Assembly (NCBI RefSeq): GCF_029382225.1
Contig: NZ_JARLTC010000002.1
Span: 682,001-746,000, forward strand
Origin: Spongiactinospora sp. TRM90649
Lineage (GTDB): Bacteria; Actinomycetota; Actinomycetes; Streptosporangiales; Streptosporangiaceae
Reading direction: 5' to 3'
Length of the DNA stretch: 64,000 nucleotides
The notes below the pieces were generated by a model. The model did no database searches and was not told the DNA's origin. It saw only the letters and a list, made by a program, of their open reading frames with translations. A program made the position numbers and the translations under genes. Below are positions 58,773-64,000 of this stretch, in pieces (position 1 is the stretch's first letter; every line of letters starts with the position of its first letter).

Positions 58773-59105
58773 ATGCGCAACATCCCGATCCCGGTCGACA
58801 CCGGCCGACTCCGCTTCACCTGCGTCAAACCGCCCCGGCCCCGCCTGCTCAACCGCGAGACCGGCGAACTCAAGACCGACAAGTCCAGCGGCCAGACCAT
58901 CTACGAGGTGATGCTGTCGGTCGAGGACGACTCCGACCGCATCGAACTCGTCAAGATCGGCACCGTCGGCGAGCCCGCCGTGTCGCCCGGCGACGAAGTC
59001 ACCCCGGTCGGGCTGGTCGGCTACGTCTGGGAGATGGCCGGCCGCTGGGGCATCTCCTACCGCGCCGCCACCATGGTCCCGGCCACGGGGGCCAAGAGTG
59101 CCTGA
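58773..59105 (+). CDS. conserved small AICE protein
   Basis: 110 aa, ATG with AGAGGAGG upstream. Predicted soluble and beta-rich: IPVDTGRLRFTCVKPPRPRL, GQTIYEVMLSVEDDSDRIELVKIGTVGEPAVSPGDEVTPVGLVGYVWEMAGRWGISYRAATM. Proteins like this regularly precede the FtsK-like gene in AICEs; function unknown, possibly replication or transfer accessory. Overlaps the next start by 8 bp. Confidence 0.8.
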   Translation: MRNIPIPVDTGRLRFTCVKPPRPRLLNRETGELKTDKSSGQTIYEVMLSVEDDSDRIELVKIGTVGEPAVSPGDEVTPVGLVGYVWEMAGRWGISYRAATMVPATGAKSA

Positions 59106-60423
59106 ATCGCTGCACCTGCCGCTCGCAGTCCTGGCCCTCCTCGGGGCCGGGCTGTGGGCCTGGCGCCGCTGGCACCCCGCGTCGTTCTGGCTGGTCATCG
59201 GCTACCCGCTCAACGCGATCACCGTCCGGGCGACCTGGCGCAAGATCGCGCTCGGCTGCGGGCTGACCAAGAAGCGGCAACGCTGGTGGTTCACCACCGT
59301 GCCCGGCGCGATCGCCTCGACCGGCCTGGTGCAGGTACGGCGGCGCTTCCAGCGGGTCGCCGTGGACACCAAGCCGTTCATGTGGCTGCCGCTGCCCACC
59401 CGGTACGGCTGGCGGGTCACCGTCCACACGCTGGAAGGGCAGATCCCGGACGACTACGCGGCAGCGGCCGAGCGGCTGGCGCATTCGTGGGGCGTGCACG
59501 CCGTACGGGTCTCCTCGCCCCGGCCGGGGCGGGTCGTGCTGGCCGCGACGATCCGCGATCCGCTGGTCACCGTCAACGAGCTACCACCCTCCAGTGACCT
59601 GCTCAAGGTCACCGTGGGACGGCTGGAGACCGGCGGCCCGTGGACGATCGACTTCCGGGTCGTCCCGCACTGGCTGAACGCCGGAGCCACCCAGTCCGGC
59701 AAGTCCAACCTCGCCAACGTGCTCATCGTCGGCCTGGCGCCGCAGCCGGTCGCGCTGGTCGGCTTCGACCTCAAGGGCGGCGTGGAGTTCACCCCCTACG
59801 CGCCCCGGCTCTCAGCGTTGGCCACCTGCCGCACCGAGTCCGTCGCGTTGCTCGATGACCTGGTGACGCTGATGACCGAGCGTATGGGGCTGTGCCGGAC
59901 GGCGGGCGCGCGCAACATCTGGCAACTCGCCCCGGCCGTCCGCCCGACCCCGATCGTGGCCCTGGTCGACGAGCTGGCCGAGCTGTACCTGATGGCCGAC
60001 AAGTCCGAGAAGGACGAGATCGCCCATACCTCCACGGCCCTGCTGCGCGTCGCCCAGCTCGGCCGGGCGTTCGGCATCTACCTGTTCTGCTGCGGCCAGC
60101 GCATCGGCTCCGACCTTGGCCCCGGCGTTACCGCGCTCCGTGCTCAGTGCTCCGGGCGGATCTGTCATCGGGTCAACGATCCGGAGACCGCCACCATGAC
60201 CCTCGGCGACCTCGACCCCGCCGCCCTGGCCTCCGCCCGGACCATCCCGGCCGAGACACCCGGCGTGGCCATCGTCGCCTCCTCCGACGGCCAGTGGTAC
60301 CGCGCCCGCTCCTTCTACGTCAGCGAGCAGGCCGCCGAACACGCCGCTCGGATGTACGCCGACCTCGCCCCGTCCTGGGCCGAGATCACCACCACCAGGC
60401 CCACCGAACTACAGAACGCCTGA
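59098..60423 (+). CDS. FtsK/SpoIIIE-type conjugative DNA translocase (TraB-like)
   Basis: 441 aa, GTG start. Two short hydrophobic stretches at the N-terminus anchor it in the membrane. The ATPase domain has Walker A GATQSGKSN (196-204), FDLKGGVEF, Walker B PIVALVDELAEL (about 286-297), and GRAFGIYLFCCGQRIGSDLG plus RICHRVNDPETATMTLGD typical of AICE TraB proteins. It moves double-stranded DNA between mycelial cells. Shorter than pIJ101 Tra. Confidence 0.9.
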   Translation: MPESLHLPLAVLALLGAGLWAWRRWHPASFWLVIGYPLNAITVRATWRKIALGCGLTKKRQRWWFTTVPGAIASTGLVQVRRRFQRVAVDTKPFMWLPLPTRYGWRVTVHTLEGQIPDDYAAAAERLAHSWGVHAVRVSSPRPGRVVLAATIRDPLVTVNELPPSSDLLKVTVGRLETGGPWTIDFRVVPHWLNAGATQSGKSNLANVLIVGLAPQPVALVGFDLKGGVEFTPYAPRLSALATCRTESVALLDDLVTLMTERMGLCRTAGARNIWQLAPAVRPTPIVALVDELAELYLMADKSEKDEIAHTSTALLRVAQLGRAFGIYLFCCGQRIGSDLGPGVTALRAQCSGRICHRVNDPETATMTLGDLDPAALASARTIPAETPGVAIVASSDGQWYRARSFYVSEQAAEHAARMYADLAPSWAEITTTRPTELQNA

Positions 60424-60441
60424 TCAAGGAAAGGGGACACG

Positions 60442-61044
60442 ATGCGACGCCTCGCCTGCCGACTGCTGGACACCGGACCCGTCGTGGTCCTGGCCGTCAT
60501 CGCGGGTGCCGGATCGTTCACCCACATCCGCGACACCGCGCACCAGAGCGGCCAGACCGGCTGGATGTCCTACGCCATCGCCGTGTGCGTCGATCTGACC
60601 TGCGTCATGGCCGCCCGCGAACGGCAACGCGACAAGAAGACCGGCCGTACCCGGCGCGGGCCGATCTCCTGGCCCGCCCTCGTCCTGACCGGCGGCGTCG
60701 TCCTGTCCTTGGCGGCCAATCTGCACCAGGCCGCCCCAAGCGTGTGGGGGTGGATCACCGCTGCCACCCCGGCGGGCGCGTTTCTGATCGCCGTGTCCAT
60801 GCTCGAACGCCGCGCCACCACCTCGGAACCGCTCCCCGAAGAGGACGAACAACAGGTCGCCCAAGACGAGGCTCCAGCACCGTCCTCAACCCTCATCGAC
60901 TACGCCCGCCGTGTCGCCGACGAACACCACGCCCGGCACGGCGAGCCCATCACCTGCGACGCGCTGCGCGCCCGCCTGGGCGTTTCCCACCAGCTCGCCT
61001 CTGACCTCCTCCAAGCCCTGCGCATCACACCCGAACCCGCCTGA
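60442..61044 (+). CDS. Spd-like membrane protein (DUF2637 type) with C-terminal HTH-like part
   Basis: 200 aa; AAAGGGGA precedes the ATG. Four hydrophobic helices in the first 125 residues (VVVLAVIAGAGSFTHI, ISYA...VDLTCVMAA, SWPALVLTGGVVLSLAANL, AATPAGAFLIAVSML) form the DUF2637/SpdB-type domain. A linker rich in Glu/Gln follows, then ITCDALRARLGVSHQLASDLLQALRI, which looks like a helix-turn-helix. Spread proteins of this type help distribute the element within the recipient mycelium. Confidence 0.8.
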   Translation: MRRLACRLLDTGPVVVLAVIAGAGSFTHIRDTAHQSGQTGWMSYAIAVCVDLTCVMAARERQRDKKTGRTRRGPISWPALVLTGGVVLSLAANLHQAAPSVWGWITAATPAGAFLIAVSMLERRATTSEPLPEEDEQQVAQDEAPAPSSTLIDYARRVADEHHARHGEPITCDALRARLGVSHQLASDLLQALRITPEPA

Positions 61045-61060
61045 TGAAAGGAGACACATC

Positions 61061-61408
61061 ATGAACGGCCCCGACCGAACCGCCTTCACCACCGGACTAC
61101 GCGCCCTGGCCGACTTCCTGGACGCCAACCCGGCCGTCCCGGCTCCGCCGTACCTCACCGCCCACCACTTCCCGGCCCGCGCCGACGACACCACGATGCG
61201 CGCCGCCATCGACCAGATCGCCGCCCGTCTCGGCACACCGGCCGAGATCGAAGACGCCGACTGCGGCCACTACAGCACATCGATCCACTTCGGCCCGGTC
61301 GAGTACAAGGCCCTGGCCATCTTCGCCGACGCCCGCGCCCGCCATGCCGCCGAGACCAGCTACTCCGGCTGCGTCCGCCCCGACCACACCACCAGCGAAA
61401 GGAGGTGA
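61061..61408 (+). CDS. small conserved AICE protein, unknown function
   Basis: 115 aa, ATG with AAAGGAGA 5-12 bp upstream; the open frame extends farther upstream inside the Spd gene but without a ribosome site. FTTGLRALADFLDANPAVPAPPYLTAHHFPA... ADCGHYSTSIHFGPVEYKALAIFADARARH is a pattern common in Streptomyces AICE and plasmid proteins. No known domain. Confidence 0.8.
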   Translation: MNGPDRTAFTTGLRALADFLDANPAVPAPPYLTAHHFPARADDTTMRAAIDQIAARLGTPAEIEDADCGHYSTSIHFGPVEYKALAIFADARARHAAETSYSGCVRPDHTTSERR

Positions 61409-61416
61409 CACCCCAC

Positions 61417-61545
61417 ATGGACACCGACGAGCCGCCCGAGCCTGAGCCCCAGCCGCAACGCTGGCGCTGCTGCCACTGCGGCGGCACCGGAGTCGACTCC
61501 TACGGCGACACCTGCCGCCACTGCGACGGGCTCGGCTTCTGCTGA
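61417..61545 (+). CDS. 42-aa DnaJ-type zinc-finger microprotein
   Basis: Starts at ATG 61417, 8 bp after AAAGGAGG, and ends TGA 61543-61545. The sequence has two CxxCxGxG motifs, CCHCGGTG and CRHCDGLG, the zinc repeats of the DnaJ central domain, after a Pro/Glu-rich start. It is translationally well placed 8 bp after the previous stop. It may bind unfolded Rep or another partner; function unknown. Confidence 0.7.
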   Translation: MDTDEPPEPEPQPQRWRCCHCGGTGVDSYGDTCRHCDGLGFC

Positions 61546-61643
61546 ACCCCGCCGACGCCCCCGGCCTGGCCGTACATCCGCCAAGACAACCGCCAGGTCG
61601 GGGGCCATCCCTTCACCCGAACGAGCGAAAGGAGACCACCATC

Positions 61644-62983
<1,340 letters not shown>

Positions 62984-62987
<4 letters not shown>

Positions 62988-63169
62988 CCCGCCTCCTCCT
63001 GCGCGTCCCTGAAGCAGCGGAAGCGCTGGCCATTTCCCGGGCCAAGCTCTACCGCCTGATGGACGCCGGAGAGATTCCTTATCTCCACATCGATCGCTCT
63101 CGCCGTATCCCCCTGTCCGCTCTGGAGACGTATGTCGCCGCGCTGATCGCAGAGGAGAGCACACCTTGA
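62984..63169 (+). CDS. xis: excisionase (Xis)
   Basis: 61 aa from a TTG that overlaps the Rep stop (TTGA). The MerR-like excisionase helix-turn-helix fills the protein: LRVPEAAEALAISRAKLYRLMDAGEIPYLHIDRSRRIPLSALETYVAAL. In AICEs it lies between rep and int, as here, and guides the integrase to excision. Confidence 0.85.
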
Positions 63170-63239
63170 CCAGCGCTGCTGCTTCCCAGACCCCGGCAAG
63201 AAGGCCAAGACGAGCACGCCGAAGCTTCGCGACGGCGTG

Positions 63240-64000
63240 ATGAAGCGCGGTTCCACCTGGTCATACGTAATCCGCGTTAAGGATCCCGAGACAGGCACCA
63301 GCAAGCCCAAATGGGTCGGCGGGTTCGCGACCGAGAACGACGCCAAGGAGGCCCGCGACGACGCGCGCGTCAAGGCTCGGCGCGGTGAGTACGTAGACCG
63401 GAACGCGGTCACTGTCGCCGAGTACATGGAGGAATGGATCAACGGCCACGCCATCGAAATCAAACCCAAGACGCTCCGCGACTACCGGCTGATGATCCGG
63501 CTCTACATCGTGCCGCGCATCGGGGGCCTTCGCCTTCAGGCCATCCGACCCGCCACCCTGACCAAGCTCTATCGAGATCTCCACACCAGCGGCGGAGCGA
63601 AGGGCAAGGCGCTGTCCGCCCGCACGGTCCGCTACGTCCACACCGTAATGAGAAAGGCCCTGCGTGATGCTGTGGAGGTCGAGGAACTGCTGCCCAGCAA
63701 CCCGGCGGAACGGGCCAAGCTCCCGCGCACGGACACCCCTGAAGCTGGGACGATATGGACCACCGCCCAACTCCGCGCCTTTCTCACCCACGCCCGCCCG
63801 CATCGCTTGTACGCCTTCTTTCACCTGGCCGCCTACAGCGGCGCTCGTCGGGGTGAACTGTTGAATCTCCGCTGGCGTGACGTCGACTTCGAAGGACGGC
63901 AGATCCGCATCACCGGCACGACGAACGTGATCGATCGCCGACGCGTCGAAGGCACCACCAAGAACGGCAGATCGCGGACCGTCAGCCTGGACGGCGAGAC
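63240..64000 (+). CDS. int: tyrosine-type integrase, N-terminal 253 residues
   Basis: Runs off the right edge. Start taken as ATG 63240; a GTG 3 bp upstream is equally possible, and no earlier start codon exists in the frame after the stop at 63144. N-terminal arm-binding domain: MKRGSTWSYVIRVKDPETGTSKPKWVGGF. Core-binding domain: TVAEYMEEWINGHAIEIKPKTLRDYRLMIRLYIVPRIG. Catalytic domain begins with the box I Arg in AAYSGARRGELLNLRWRDVDF, and TKNGRSRTVSLD supplies the beta-hairpin Lys. The HxxR and Tyr lie beyond the window. It inserts the element into tRNA-Thr. Confidence 0.95.
   Translation, partial: MKRGSTWSYVIRVKDPETGTSKPKWVGGFATENDAKEARDDARVKARRGEYVDRNAVTVAEYMEEWINGHAIEIKPKTLRDYRLMIRLYIVPRIGGLRLQAIRPATLTKLYRDLHTSGGAKGKALSARTVRYVHTVMRKALRDAVEVEELLPSNPAERAKLPRTDTPEAGTIWTTAQLRAFLTHARPHRLYAFFHLAAYSGARRGELLNLRWRDVDFEGRQIRITGTTNVIDRRRVEGTTKNGRSRTVSLDGE

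Noticed and set aside
63144..63239. A longer N-terminus for the integrase
   Set aside because: The frame is open back to a stop at 63144 but has no ATG, GTG or TTG before 63237.

Overview
The window is high-GC (about 70-75% over most of its length) DNA with dense, overlapping GTG/ATG genes, 4-bp ATGA/GTGA couplings, rare TTA codons, a class II lanthipeptide locus and an actinomycete-type integrative and conjugative element (AICE). It comes from a filamentous actinomycete (Streptosporangiales or Streptomycetales type); the genus cannot be told from this sequence.

Layout. 1-8.6 kb: the end of a phosphohexomutase gene, a histidine phosphatase, a GMC oxidoreductase with an MFS exporter, and an ABC exporter pair with its own MarR/GbsR-like regulator. 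The regulator probably acts through a 19-bp palindrome found at both promoters. A TetR/hydrolase pair follows, then a shattered MFS remnant (8.73-8.85 kb). 8.9-12.2 kb: a tightly coupled four-gene operon of clearly lower GC (two-helix membrane protein, HpcH/HpaI aldolase, 2OG-Fe(II) oxygenase, SDR) that looks acquired and has no function I recognise. 12.3-25.1 kb (minus strand): a catabolic block with an MHS-type MFS importer, two-domain CMD protein, Baeyer-Villiger-type monooxygenase, M20 amidohydrolase, SGNH hydrolase, urocanase, PadR regulator, ThDP decarboxylase-like enzyme, aldehyde dehydrogenase and PucR regulator. 25.3-36.5 kb (plus strand): a polyamine-type ABC importer whose permease and ATPase genes run directly into acyl-CoA genes (enoyl-CoA hydratase, NDP-forming acyl-CoA ligase, acyl-CoA dehydrogenase), followed by its binding protein, a dienoyl-CoA-reductase-like SDR, an alpha/beta-barrel protein, an MBL hydrolase and a CMD protein. 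Together these look like uptake and breakdown of an amide- or ester-linked, partly acyl substrate, possibly with an imidazole part. That is inference.

36.6-46.5 kb: an HxlR regulator divergent from an imine reductase, a GNAT, a decayed NADAR gene, a 1256-aa secreted DNRLRE/FnIII protein, a decayed LuxR-type response regulator, and a two-gene lanthipeptide locus (mersacidin-type leader peptide plus LanM).

From 46.65 kb to beyond the right end lies an AICE integrated in the 3' half of a tRNA-Thr(UGU) gene. The att fragment is at 46655-46697; the intact tRNA should lie just past the window. The core genes are on the right: GntR repressor, conserved small protein, TraB/FtsK translocase, Spd membrane protein, two small proteins, Rep (HUH), Xis, Int (cut by the window end). 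Cargo on the left includes a 1625-aa single-chain restriction-modification/helicase protein of lower GC. Next to it is a signalling-like module with two paralogous HTH/PLD-like (DUF5919-type) regulators flanking a small protein, a double-winged-helix GntR protein, an HD hydrolase and a NUDIX hydrolase. Its three intergenic regions each carry two GACGTC boxes spaced by multiples of 10 bp. A two-repeat, type I-E-like CRISPR mini-array sits between the GntR gene and the transfer operon.
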